Below are positions 12,501 through 20,806 of a DNA stretch of 64,000 bases, piece after piece. The DNA lies in assembly GCA_034401135.1 (NCBI GenBank), contig JAWZSP010000003.1, positions 2,790,001-2,854,000 of the forward strand, read 5' to 3'. The stretch comes from Volutella citrinella (lineage: Eukaryota > Ascomycota > Sordariomycetes > Hypocreales > Nectriaceae). How positions within the stretch are numbered: position 1 is the first letter of the stretch; every line of letters begins with the position of its first letter. Under the pieces are notes generated by a model. It saw only the letters and a program-made list of their open reading frames with translations, was not told where the DNA came from and made no database searches. The translations under genes and the position numbers were made by a program.

Positions 12501-13871
12501 CTGGACCCGAAAACCAGGCTGTTATACTACGACAACGACGGGACAAGTCGTCTCTGCATCCCCTCGAAGCTCATCCCCAAATTCTGCGGCCTGGGCCACG
12601 ACAGCCGCGCGCACTCAGGCTCGAACCGTACATACCAATTCCTGCGTCAATCCCTCTTCTTCCACGACATGAAACGGAAGCTTGACGGTTGGATTCGGGC
12701 TTGCCCTGAGTGTCAAAAAGCGAAGCCCCGGCGCGGCCAGGCCTACGGCGACATGCAACCTGTGCTGTGCCCCCGAGTGCCCTTGTCCACGCTCTGCCTT
12801 GACTTCATAGTCGGCCTCCCAGAGGACGAGTACGGGCATGAATCGATTCTTGTCATTACCGATAAGCTCACGAAATTTATCAAGTGTATTATCGGCAAGG
12901 CAACATGGGACTCCGCACAGTGGGCAGAACGATATGTCACAGACGTATACCCAGACTGGGGCATGCCCGATACCTTTGTGCACGACGTCGACCCAAAGCT
13001 GGTGTCGCAACTCTGGACGTCACTCTGTCGGGCATCAGGTACTTTGGTGCGGACCAGTGCAGCCTACCACCACCAGGCGAATGGGCAATCGGAGCGCAGT
13101 GTCCAGACATTGATGCACGCTCTACAATCTCAGATAGGCGGCAAATACATTCAATCCGACTGGCCACGAACACTAGCGCACACTCTGCACTGCTTGAACA
13201 CAACTTGCAGCACAGTGACCGGTTCGTCGCCCTATGAGCTGCTCTTCAACAGACTGCCGCGAAGTCTGTTGTCACCATCACACCTGATGAGGGACGATGT
13301 GGGATCCTTCGGCCAGGACCATAGCCAGCGACACGAGTCTGCCCGCGACGCGATTGAACTGGCGGCAGCCCGGGTCAAGACATACTACGACAACCGACAC
13401 ACGCAGCCTCCGAAGATGAACGTGGGCGACCTGGTGTACGTCAAGCTAGCCAAACCTGGGAGGGACGGTTACCACCTCCAGAATCAGACCAAGCTGTCCC
13501 ACCGTCGTACCGGACCCTTCCCAATAAAGGCCCGCGTCAGCGACCTCCGCTACGTGATCGACCTGCCTCCGCACCTCCACTGGAAGCCGGAGATATCTGT
13601 TGAACACCTGGAGCCTGTCTTCCCTGGCACTCGCGCAGCTCTACCACCTGGCCCCTTGCGAGTCTATGGCAGCGACAAGTACATTATCGACAAAATCATC
13701 AACCATCGGCGCCGAGGTGGCCGTGTCGAATATCAGGTGTCTTGGTTGGGCTACGACGAAGTTACATGGGAGCCAGAGCACACCTTGCGGGAGGATGTGC
13801 CGAAGCTGCTGGAGTTGTACAAGTCGGTAAACCGCGAGGAGAGAAAGAAAGCCAACAGGAGAGACAGCTAA
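9579..13871 (+). CDS. pol: Pol polyprotein: protease, reverse transcriptase, RNase H, integrase, chromodomain
   Basis: 1,430 residues. In order: aspartic protease with active site DSGAP (about 52-56); RT with catalytic D468 (SALDLTKGF) and the YIDD box at 531-534; RNase H with HVDGS around D723 and TDHTA later; integrase zinc-binding head (H-x4-H, then CPEC near 1042) and D,D-35-E core D1075, D1136, E1172; a GPY/F-like module near 1309 (RRTGPF); and a C-terminal chromodomain at about 1368-1417 with WLGYDEVTWEPE. This order defines Ty3/Gypsy chromoviruses. All catalytic residues named are present. The frame is open upstream to 9477, so pol could be made as a Gag-Pol fusion by -1 frameshifting or by re-initiation at the ATG at 9579, 66 nt after the gag stop. 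Confidence 0.96.
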   Translation: MSQHSTNSIPKYARNPVILSYTINDVDYQLHTYSQLKGVVHTGTGSSLVILDSGAPLNLIDRSFLELHYPSVKEETLLKSFRVGGIGKGGPIVRTTARVPLQFQTTQGEILTYSASLSVVDRFEHGMLLGTHFLKEERLNILWGSREQNDHLDAGQGRLIPVSCVSKRRPGKHDPDKTYAVYASESFSLKPGQGYNVKVRHAATPLSAAGYILEAKPIFHHGAVGMTFASLMNAVVHGQEMAYPMANMGDLPVQVNKGDQLGLLRPTRITSEPQVFISSPDAAISLSDLLGDDCPETEPENANYPDGYPFHLPESDAGPPDLRAVDISDHWGTEYKAKMSDIIGKYSHLFRKELGRFNDGIEMPINFKDGVDINDLGQRPFSSSQRDKRAMDDIVGPLRRMGVVERVPLGQPVPAASPAFIVWRNAKPRMVVDLRRVNTKLQLDAYPLPTQDDVLSSLQGKVIFSALDLTKGFFQQPIKKEDRWKTAFVTPHRGHEQLTVSTMGLATSPAFFQHRMEHLFRKYLWDFVMIYIDDIIIASKSPEEHLTHVELCLDILLKSGCTMSLEKCHFAQPDLQALGHCVSRLGLSTTEEKTRAIRDLDLPRTLKDLETGLGLMGYYRNFIDHYSHIAEPLVKIKTLGFRRSPTKGQARRNWADRTTLPPLEAIPPGANEQEQARARKENDTRRKLWKDAEAAWEELKSKLVDAVALAFPDWTKPFELHVDGSKERGFGGALHQMQPDGTMRPILFISKALSPAEKNYGSTELETAAMVWALQKLSHYLDGAVIDVVTDHTAIRDTFQSAGSGKPKGKYRLVNWRLYLDGLKNNITIKYRSGPTHKNADALSRMSTRPTPSPMPDPSAPEPTIVTPTVKVYAVTRRGARLATAAEVDVSKEAPDKEALGSSLDLQVADEQTPIAQEIGSEADGLLAQSLHLSPEFVAELTGLLPTDKTFRRIYAQLTKLLDDGLEPVLHLFRLDPKTRLLYYDNDGTSRLCIPSKLIPKFCGLGHDSRAHSGSNRTYQFLRQSLFFHDMKRKLDGWIRACPECQKAKPRRGQAYGDMQPVLCPRVPLSTLCLDFIVGLPEDEYGHESILVITDKLTKFIKCIIGKATWDSAQWAERYVTDVYPDWGMPDTFVHDVDPKLVSQLWTSLCRASGTLVRTSAAYHHQANGQSERSVQTLMHALQSQIGGKYIQSDWPRTLAHTLHCLNTTCSTVTGSSPYELLFNRLPRSLLSPSHLMRDDVGSFGQDHSQRHESARDAIELAAARVKTYYDNRHTQPPKMNVGDLVYVKLAKPGRDGYHLQNQTKLSHRRTGPFPIKARVSDLRYVIDLPPHLHWKPEISVEHLEPVFPGTRAALPPGPLRVYGSDKYIIDKIINHRRRGGRVEYQVSWLGYDEVTWEPEHTLREDVPKLLELYKSVNREERKKANRRDS

Positions 13872-14333
13872 AATTCGACCTACCTTAAATCCCTCTAATA
13901 TTTTTATCTAGAGGTCCGGCCAAGATGCAGCACCCATCGATATCTTGGTTCGAGGCAAAACTCGCAGTGGGCGGTGCTCATGCCCCCAGCCACCGGATCC
14001 CCGGCAGTTACTTATTTTTTCTTCTTCTACCTATTTTATTACGCCAGCTGCCACCAGCTGCACATACAGCTGCCAACAGCCGTCACAATCCATCACCACA
14101 TCAACAAACACTCAGACGCCGACAAACATGCCAGAAATTTTTTCACCTTCCCTTATTTATCTCTCATCTCCCTCTTCTTTTTCCTTCCTCACAACCTCAC
14201 ACCTTCACCATTCTCTTCACTCACCATTCTCTTCACTCGCCATTCTCTTCACATTCCCCATATCAATCTCACACCCGTCAGCAAACCTCAATACCCAATT
14301 AGCCCAATTCCCCCTATCACTTGCGCGGTCACT
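13872..14333 (+). promoter_or_regulatory. Pyrimidine-rich leader between pol and the helicase ORF
   Basis: 462 nt with stops after pol and several upstream ATGs (13925, 13974 and others), so simple scanning from pol is unlikely. The second half is strongly C/T-rich, like the segment just upstream of many fungal start codons, and holds three 16-bp repeats at 14206-14253. The helicase frame is open from 13974, but residues from that ATG would be translated CT-tract (Phe/Leu/Ser/His runs), which argues for the start at 14334. An internal promoter or a spliced subgenomic RNA are the likely options. Confidence 0.5.
14206..14253 (+). repeat. Three tandem 16-bp repeats (CACCATTCTCTTCACT)
   Basis: Copies at 14206-14221, 14222-14237 and 14238-14253; the third differs by an A to G change at its second base and T to A at its last. 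They lie 80 bp upstream of the helicase ATG, in the CT-rich leader. Confidence 0.85.
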
Positions 14334-17300
14334 ATGTCTAGACGCCGCGGCAAGGACAAAAAAACCAAGGCCCAGGGACCTGAACAGCATGATGAGCCTG
14401 AGTCTGCCAAGCTTCTGCCTCAACAGCCCGATGAGTCCAAGCCTCCCAAGCCTGAACCTCTCGAGCCTGGACATTCGAGCAACGAGGATCCAGGCGAGGA
14501 AATCGGTCCTGGTGTGCAAGAGACTCGCGACAGCTACTCTAGCGAGGATCGTGGGACCCGCTCGAACAATTACAGTGTCATCCCTGTCTATAACGGCACT
14601 GTCCCACCCGGTCTGAACAGCGAGACCCTGAAGCGCGCCGGTTCTGGAGCCTTCGGCGGTACTCGATGCCAGATGCAAGTCCGCGTGGGCGAGTTCACTT
14701 CCTCGGAGCTGATTATCTCGTTTTCCGTCAACCACTCCCATTCCCGACACCACGTCGTGTCCCACCACATTCCTCTTGACCAATGTCAGATCAAGATGCA
14801 AGACGTCCCTTCTAATGTCGCCGCGGGTCCGGTAGGCATCCTGCTGGGCGTCCGACGGGAACCTACGGCACTGGCCAACGCTTCCCGTTCGGGCAAGGAC
14901 GCTTGGCTGCAATTCTTGGACTACGACGTGGAGCCGGAGCCTGTCCCAGAGGACGACGTGCCTTTTGAGGATGTTCAGGGACAGTCGATCAGCGCTGACG
15001 ACCAGCTCCCATTCTCTTTGGTGCAGAAACGTTTCCAACGCGTTCGTGTCATTTCAATCACGATCCCGGAGAACGCAATCCTCTTCGTTCTGTCCAACAG
15101 TATGGATCAACCGGCGCGTACAATCTCCGAAGCATGCAAGATGGCTCGCGACCAATTGCACAATTATTTCGAAAACTTGCGGAAAGGAGAACTGTCCCTG
15201 AGCGTTGTCTGCGCCCCAGACGAGAAGTTCGCCGATCGATGGGTTCCACGCCTGACGAACCTGCCTGGTTTCGCGTCCCCATTTGGAGCCTTTTGCAACT
15301 TCAGTCAAGGTGGCCGCCTGGAAGGTGTAACCTTAGTCAACTGGGATGCCGCAGAAGTCCCCCGTCCAGAGTTCCGAGTCCCTGCGACAAACGTCTTTCT
15401 CAATAAGGGTCACCGACATATCTCTCTCATCGGCGGCTCAGCGCAAGAACGGGATTTCCTTCGTGAACGAACGGAACTCTTGGGGAACACCCCGTTGGCA
15501 GTTCTCGCATGCGCTCACCCTGGCAGCGAATGGGTTCGCTCGCCAGCAAATTCCGCTTCTGACTTTGGCATCGAACCGGATGGCACATACCGTCGCTACT
15601 ACTTCATGCTGCAGTGCGACGAGGGCATTCGCGGTCTGTTGCCAGAGGTCGGCCAAGCTTGCATCTTCTACACTCCTCGAGCTGCGTACGATCGAGCATT
15701 GCCCAGCCAGCCCTTGACCGACCGAGAGCGCCAAGACCGTACCACTGCATTCCGAGAAGCCATTCAGGTGCGAATCGAACACGTGGACGCCCTGGTGGAA
15801 GAGCAGGAGGCCGCAGCGCAGGCGAACAAAGCGGCGGCTACCCTTGCATCAGACAACAGTCCAGCTGCGTCGTCTTCGAGCGAGAAGGAAGCTACGTCGT
15901 CAGAGACTGGAGAAGAAGCCGGGTCGTCCGAGGATGGGTCACCCACAGGCGAAGAGGAAACCAGCTCGACAGCTGCGAACCTCTCTCGTTTGGAACTCTA
16001 CACTACTGCGTTCTTGGACATCATCTTTCAGTATATGCCCAATCCAGCAGACGAGATCCGTTCGAAATACCCAGACGCTTCAGACGCTACTCTTCGGGCT
16101 CGATCCACAGAAGCTTTGGCGACGGAACTCGCTACAGCACTCGACCAACAGGGCATCAATCAAGTTTCAGTCATCACCGACTGGGCCCAGAGTCGCGTGG
16201 CACGTGAAGTGGGACATGTCGACGTGGATGACCAGGGCGACGCATGGCATGGTCACCGCTTGCACCTGCCAGCAGACGCCGCAGTGGACATGGCTCTGTT
16301 TGAAGTGACCACTCCAACCCAGCGGGACTGGCCTGATGGCTTGTCCAAACCCCCCATCCGGCCGAGCTTCCGCGTCCTGACGCCCCAGGGCAACCTGGCG
16401 AGCGAGGTACGAGCCATCAACCACAACTGGGCGGAGCACTTGGAACAAGGCCTCGGACTTGACGTTACTCTTTGGATGCCGATCAACTTGGAAACGATCG
16501 AAACTGAGTGTCGAACGGTTGCCGCCCTGGACACTATCTCGAGGGGTTCGAGAGCCGAGAGCTGGTGGAGATACTCGCTTAACTTCATCGCCACCGAGGA
16601 ACCGGTCGCCATGTCAAGCGTCATCCCCAACCTGTTGGGTGCTACTGAGGGGTTGACTGAGCACCAGACAAACATCCTTGGCAACCTTTCTTTCGTGCAC
16701 GGTAGCTGCTTCATCAATGGCGGGCCTGGCTCTGGGAAAACCGCGCTGGCCATTGCCATTGTCAAGGCAGCGATTGCGGCGAATCGGAACGTCGTGTGGT
16801 TGGCCCCAGCAAACTCGGTGGTTCATGACGCATTGCAACGCCTGAACCGACTGGAAGGCGCCCGCGTCGCTCGACTCTACCCATGGGATGCTGAAATGAG
16901 CGCCATGTACCCTGACGAGGAGAAGCCACCGTACGACACTTCGCGGGGAACGGCATTCCAGCAGCAACTCTGCCAATTCGGTGATGGGGCACGCGCGAAC
17001 CGACGTTTGTATCGTGAGCCTGCCAAAGATCCGCTGTCCTTGAGTTCCTGGTCGCACACAGAACCGTCCAATTCGGCCAGCTACAACACCTGGCAGGAGT
17101 GCCTGGCCCAGCGTGCAACCACACCTGAGACTTGGAACCCTGATGCCGCTACTCGAGGCTGTGCAAGCGCCGTGCTACGCGAGAAGGCAAGTGGCATGAA
17201 TGTTATCGTGTCGACGCCTGCCGCATACGACCAATATATGCGCCGCGCCCTGCCCCGCGACGAGCACCACCCAGACCTCCGAGCATTCGACCATGCCCTG

Positions 17301-18773
17301 ACGGTCGTGGACGAAACTGGCCGGATGCATGAGGCTCAGAGCCTGGTCGCCCTCGTACACAAACCCAACGCGTATCGCATCTGCCTTGGCGACGTTCACC
17401 AATCGGGCCCCATTAGCATCCTTGCGGACGTACGGCCCCAGTATCATTTCGCCGCTCAACGCGCTACATCCGAGATGATGCGGGTTGAAGCAGCTGGGAA
17501 GATGAACGCTACGCTGTACGAGAATAACCGAGCTCACGGATACGTCGCATCCTGGGCGGGATCGTACTTCTACGGCGGCGAGATGACCTTCCGACATGAG
17601 CGATCTCAACTCAAGCAGCCCATGCGTAACTTCCTCTGCACCTTGGTCGGCCAAAACGAACTGAAGAGCGAGGTCATCCGACTCAGCTGTCAGAAAGCCA
17701 AGGAGGAGCTGGTCGGCACAAGCTACAAGAACCCGATCAATGCCCGCATGGCCGTTTCCATTGCCTGCGCATTCTACCAAGAAGCAGCCGTCAAACACGC
17801 ATCGGATGTGCTACGTGGCGTTGAGGAACCACGAATTGGTACAGTAATGATCATCACCCCGTACCTGGCACAGTGCAATGAGATACAAGGACAGCTGTCG
17901 AAGGTATCTCGATTCGAACTTCCGCTAGACCATGTCGAAGTTCGGACGGTGCAGAACGCGATCGGCTCGGAAGCGGATCTGATCATTGCCGACCTGACCC
18001 GCTCGGAAAAGGCTGGTTTCATTGATGACCCAAAAATGATGGCCGTGATGACAACCCGAGCTACGCAAGGCATGATCATTCTTGGCGGACCGAAGCCTGG
18101 CAGGAACTCGCCCTTGGAATCCTTGTACCGCAACCTGCAAGCACGACAAGCCGACATTTCGGTGGACACAGACTGGTCAAAGATTTGCAGGAAGTGTTTG
18201 GGCCCGGGCCATGACACGGACGCGTGTACAGACGATATCCAGTGCAGGCACTGCTCGACTGAGGCTGCGAAGGGCAAGGGAATCCCACATATTTCCCGTA
18301 ACTGCCAAGCATCAGACCGTCCAGCGTTTCCCGTCGTCTACACCGAACCGGAGTCTCGAATGGTCGACAACATGCGACGCCAGCTGGTTAACTCCACTAC
18401 GTTCACCTTCCGCCCACGCGTGAACCGTGAAGGCCCGAAGCCCCCGCGTCGAGATAGACAGCCTCGTCGCGCAAACATGCCTCAACCTGAAAACCCACTG
18501 GGTGAAGCAGAGGGAGAGGTGGCCACAGTCAGCACCCAAAAACGTGTGCTCACTTACCAGGACATACTGGGACGTGAGAATACGGAGGAAGCGAGTGCTG
18601 CTCTACGCCGCTTGGAACAATCCGGATTCCGACAGGAGGAACCGGTTATGGAGAAAACTGTCACCGCGGTCGAGGATCCTTTGGGCTGGGAACAACTCGA
18701 TGACCAAGGTCTTGAGCAGGATGTCGATGATGAGGAATCGCATCAATTTGGCGATGAGGACGGGCAGTGGTGA
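14334..18773 (+). CDS. UPF1-like superfamily 1 helicase with tandem zinc knuckles, third ORF of the retrotransposon
   Basis: 1,479 residues from the ATG in CACTATGTC (frame open from 13974, but the extra 120 codons are translated leader). Residues 1-70 are basic then acidic and disordered. About 90-760 is an unrecognised region with an acidic Ser/Glu linker near 510-548. The helicase core follows: Q-motif LTEHQTNIL (Q778), Walker A GGPGSGKT (796-803), Walker B DETG (993-996), motif III GDVHQSGP (1019), motif IV IITPYLAQCNEIQ, motif V NAIGSEADLIIADL, and motif VI MTTRATQGMIIL near 1240. This series matches UPF1/SEN1-type SF1 helicases (AAA_11/AAA_12). A canonical CX2CX4HX4C knuckle occupies 1285-1298 and a stretched CX2CX11HX4C copy 1304-1324. 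The C-terminus is acidic. It lies fully between the LTRs and its frame is intact. Role in the element is unknown; RNA remodelling, packaging or escape from RNA decay are possible. Confidence 0.9.
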   Translation: MSRRRGKDKKTKAQGPEQHDEPESAKLLPQQPDESKPPKPEPLEPGHSSNEDPGEEIGPGVQETRDSYSSEDRGTRSNNYSVIPVYNGTVPPGLNSETLKRAGSGAFGGTRCQMQVRVGEFTSSELIISFSVNHSHSRHHVVSHHIPLDQCQIKMQDVPSNVAAGPVGILLGVRREPTALANASRSGKDAWLQFLDYDVEPEPVPEDDVPFEDVQGQSISADDQLPFSLVQKRFQRVRVISITIPENAILFVLSNSMDQPARTISEACKMARDQLHNYFENLRKGELSLSVVCAPDEKFADRWVPRLTNLPGFASPFGAFCNFSQGGRLEGVTLVNWDAAEVPRPEFRVPATNVFLNKGHRHISLIGGSAQERDFLRERTELLGNTPLAVLACAHPGSEWVRSPANSASDFGIEPDGTYRRYYFMLQCDEGIRGLLPEVGQACIFYTPRAAYDRALPSQPLTDRERQDRTTAFREAIQVRIEHVDALVEEQEAAAQANKAAATLASDNSPAASSSSEKEATSSETGEEAGSSEDGSPTGEEETSSTAANLSRLELYTTAFLDIIFQYMPNPADEIRSKYPDASDATLRARSTEALATELATALDQQGINQVSVITDWAQSRVAREVGHVDVDDQGDAWHGHRLHLPADAAVDMALFEVTTPTQRDWPDGLSKPPIRPSFRVLTPQGNLASEVRAINHNWAEHLEQGLGLDVTLWMPINLETIETECRTVAALDTISRGSRAESWWRYSLNFIATEEPVAMSSVIPNLLGATEGLTEHQTNILGNLSFVHGSCFINGGPGSGKTALAIAIVKAAIAANRNVVWLAPANSVVHDALQRLNRLEGARVARLYPWDAEMSAMYPDEEKPPYDTSRGTAFQQQLCQFGDGARANRRLYREPAKDPLSLSSWSHTEPSNSASYNTWQECLAQRATTPETWNPDAATRGCASAVLREKASGMNVIVSTPAAYDQYMRRALPRDEHHPDLRAFDHALTVVDETGRMHEAQSLVALVHKPNAYRICLGDVHQSGPISILADVRPQYHFAAQRATSEMMRVEAAGKMNATLYENNRAHGYVASWAGSYFYGGEMTFRHERSQLKQPMRNFLCTLVGQNELKSEVIRLSCQKAKEELVGTSYKNPINARMAVSIACAFYQEAAVKHASDVLRGVEEPRIGTVMIITPYLAQCNEIQGQLSKVSRFELPLDHVEVRTVQNAIGSEADLIIADLTRSEKAGFIDDPKMMAVMTTRATQGMIILGGPKPGRNSPLESLYRNLQARQADISVDTDWSKICRKCLGPGHDTDACTDDIQCRHCSTEAAKGKGIPHISRNCQASDRPAFPVVYTEPESRMVDNMRRQLVNSTTFTFRPRVNREGPKPPRRDRQPRRANMPQPENPLGEAEGEVATVSTQKRVLTYQDILGRENTEEASAALRRLEQSGFRQEEPVMEKTVTAVEDPLGWEQLDDQGLEQDVDDEESHQFGDEDGQW

Positions 18774-19005
18774 TGGAATGTGATGAGGAATCGGATGTGA
18801 ACTGGAGTTGGTGGACGTTTGCGCGCAACTGTTTTCACTTGGTTTTGTTTTTTGTTTTCCACACATCAAAAGGGGCGACCGGTTTGGCTGAGAAAAGGGC
18901 ATTCAGAGGAGGCGCCCGTAATGGCTTGAGAGCGTTTGATACAGGGAACAGGACAGGAATTGGAACGACATCGGCGAGGACGCCTCTTTTTGCAGGGCCG
19001 GGGGT
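18774..19005 (+). other. 3' untranslated part of the retrotransposon
   Basis: 232 bp after the helicase stop, without an ORF of note. It ends in the purine-rich tract that abuts the 3' LTR. Confidence 0.6.
18994..19004 (+). other. Candidate polypurine tract
   Basis: AGGGCCGGGGG lies one base before the 3' LTR, where the plus-strand primer is expected. It is interrupted by two C residues, so the exact primer is uncertain. Confidence 0.35.
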
Positions 19006-19261
19006 TGTTGCGGGCACGAGGCTACGCAGGCAGGCACGAGGCTGCGTCACGTGACGGCGACGCCTGTAGCCGCGCCTCTCGCCCGCCTCACAACGCAGCT
19101 CTTTAGACTTCTTGCACCAACCTTCTGCTTCACAAGCTTTGCCCTCAAAAGCTAGCACAAGGTTGGAACGAGTCCCTCTCACTCAATACACTCATTTGAT
19201 CACTCAATCTTTGCTTCCCGCACTCTCTTTTCTACGTGGCACAACACCTAGTTCCACCACA
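19006..19261 (+). repeat. 3' long terminal repeat (256 bp)
   Basis: Identical by eye to the 5' LTR along its full length. Since both LTRs are copied from one template at insertion, identity means very little time has passed. It presumably supplies the 3' end signal of the element's RNA. Confidence 0.97.
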
Positions 19262-19266
19262 CAATG
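19262..19266. repeat. Target-site duplication, right copy (CAATG)
   Basis: Exact copy of the five bases at 6585-6589, directly after the 3' LTR. It shows that both ends of the insertion are complete. Confidence 0.95.
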
Positions 19267-20806
19267 ATAAGGCGGATTCCCACCAATTATTCCATGGTCT
19301 TGGATGGTGAATCTTTGATACTCCAAAAGGAATCCAGGATGTCAATCATTGGCTCAGAAAGTATTTTGAAATGTGACAGGCTTGTAAATATCAGCTTCTG
19401 CCTCGGGCCCCCTTACTGTCTCACAGTTGTTACCTTGAAAGTGGGCAATTCTCCGGGCTCGAGTCTACAAGACTGCAGATTATTAAGAACTGGCGGCAAT
19501 GGCGGCGAGTTGACAAATTGCCTGTAGACTCAGACCGACACTCGATGTGGCCATTTGATCCGCAAGTGGACTGCCAACGCCAAGTACCAAGTAGTACTAA
19601 CTAGTGTTGAGCAACTGCATGCACTCACATGTATATATCGTGGATTCCGTCCACGTTGTTGACCTTTCCCCCGTCTAGTAGCATACCGCCATAGCCCGTC
19701 CGAAAAGGTATGCTCGGTTGCGAAACCATGTGTCGTTAGAGACCTTTCGAGTGCCTGTGTGCCATGTTGCTGCCTCTTTGGTCACCGGGAGGCTTTGCTA
19801 TGTAGGTATGCTATAGTGTGGTAGTGACACTATCGTCGCCGACATGGACAAGGACTCAACGCAACTACCCGAGATGCGTCCACGCGTATATCGATAGGCC
19901 ATGGTGCGATATCGGCTAATCTTGCCGGAGAAGCACCGCGACCGTCGTGAGATATGCGCCCGTGGGTTGGACCCTTGGCTCACCTGAACTAGGCCTTGGC
20001 GGGCGCCGTGTGCGGTGGGCGGACGGTCCCATCACGTCACCCCACGACATATAATGGGTACCGTTATAAGAGCGGCCTCGACTCGGACCCCCGAGACGGG
20101 TTATGCGCTGCTGCTCACGCAGCCTGGGGGCTGGCGGCCTAATTTAATTAACAACATGCCCGGAGGCTCGGCCGAGGCATTTGCGGGATGATGTGCCGAA
20201 TCGAGCATGCAAGTGCGCTCTCCGGTGGGTTTTTGCATCTGATGCGAGAGCCTATGAGAGGGCCCACTGGCCATTTCGGGCAGGGATGGCCGTGGTGAGA
20301 GGCCCCAAAGGGCTGAGGACGAGGCCGACGAGACCCCTGGCCGAGATACCTAATTGGGTGGCATTACCGGACCCTGCTATATCCCGTCACGCCAATCAGG
20401 CAGCTGGGCCCCGGAGAGCATCTCGCTCACGTCAAATAGGGGTTCAATGCTACCTCCACGTGAAACCGTTTATGCTTTCGTCCGTCTGGATAAGTGCCAT
20501 TAAGTGGTAGAGGACATCGCCGGTGGTGGATTGTCGGATGCATATCCCCCACCGTAATGGCACTTGGACGGGTAGATCCCGCCATCATTCGGTCAGGCTT
20601 TGTGGTAGGTGACATCCCTGCCGGCATCCTGGGACTCCCTGGCTCGACCCTGAGTGAGTCCCTGGTCCCTTGCGTCCCTGAGTGCTTGATCTCGCCGTGT
20701 ACGCCACAATAAATATCTCGCTTGTTGCCGTCTCTTCACAGGCGTCAACCTCTCGGCACCAGCCAGGCATCTCTGGATACACACTCGTTTTTGTTTGTTT
20801 TGAATC
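19267..20806. other. Intergenic flank after the retrotransposon
   Basis: About 1.5 kb with no convincing gene. AATAAATAT near 20707 could be the TATA-like element of the secreted-protein gene starting at 20807. Confidence 0.5.

Larger units (their letters stand above)
6590..19261 (+). mobile_element. Complete Ty3/Gypsy chromovirus LTR retrotransposon with an extra helicase ORF (12,672 bp)
   Basis: Two 256-bp LTRs (6590-6845 and 19006-19261), beginning TGTTG and ending CACA, bound the element. They are flanked by the 5-bp duplication CAATG at 6585-6589 and 19262-19266. The internal order is primer-binding site, gag (7207-9513), pol (9579-13871: protease, RT, RNase H, integrase, chromodomain), a 462-nt leader, a third ORF encoding a UPF1-like helicase with zinc knuckles (14334-18773), and a purine-rich tract before the 3' LTR. 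Integrase downstream of RNase H and the C-terminal chromodomain place it among Ty3/Gypsy chromoviruses. Many such elements are 5-8 kb; the excess here is essentially the helicase ORF. All three ORFs are free of stops, so the copy looks recently inserted and potentially active. Confidence 0.97.

Noticed and set aside
13974..14333. Extra 120 codons at the start of the helicase ORF
   Set aside because: They translate a CT-rich tract and tandem repeats into Phe/Leu/Ser/His runs; the ATG at 14334 has better context and starts a plausible basic N-terminus.
14217..15038. 273-codon minus-strand frame over the helicase ORF
   Set aside because: Antisense shadow of a clear helicase coding frame, without motifs.
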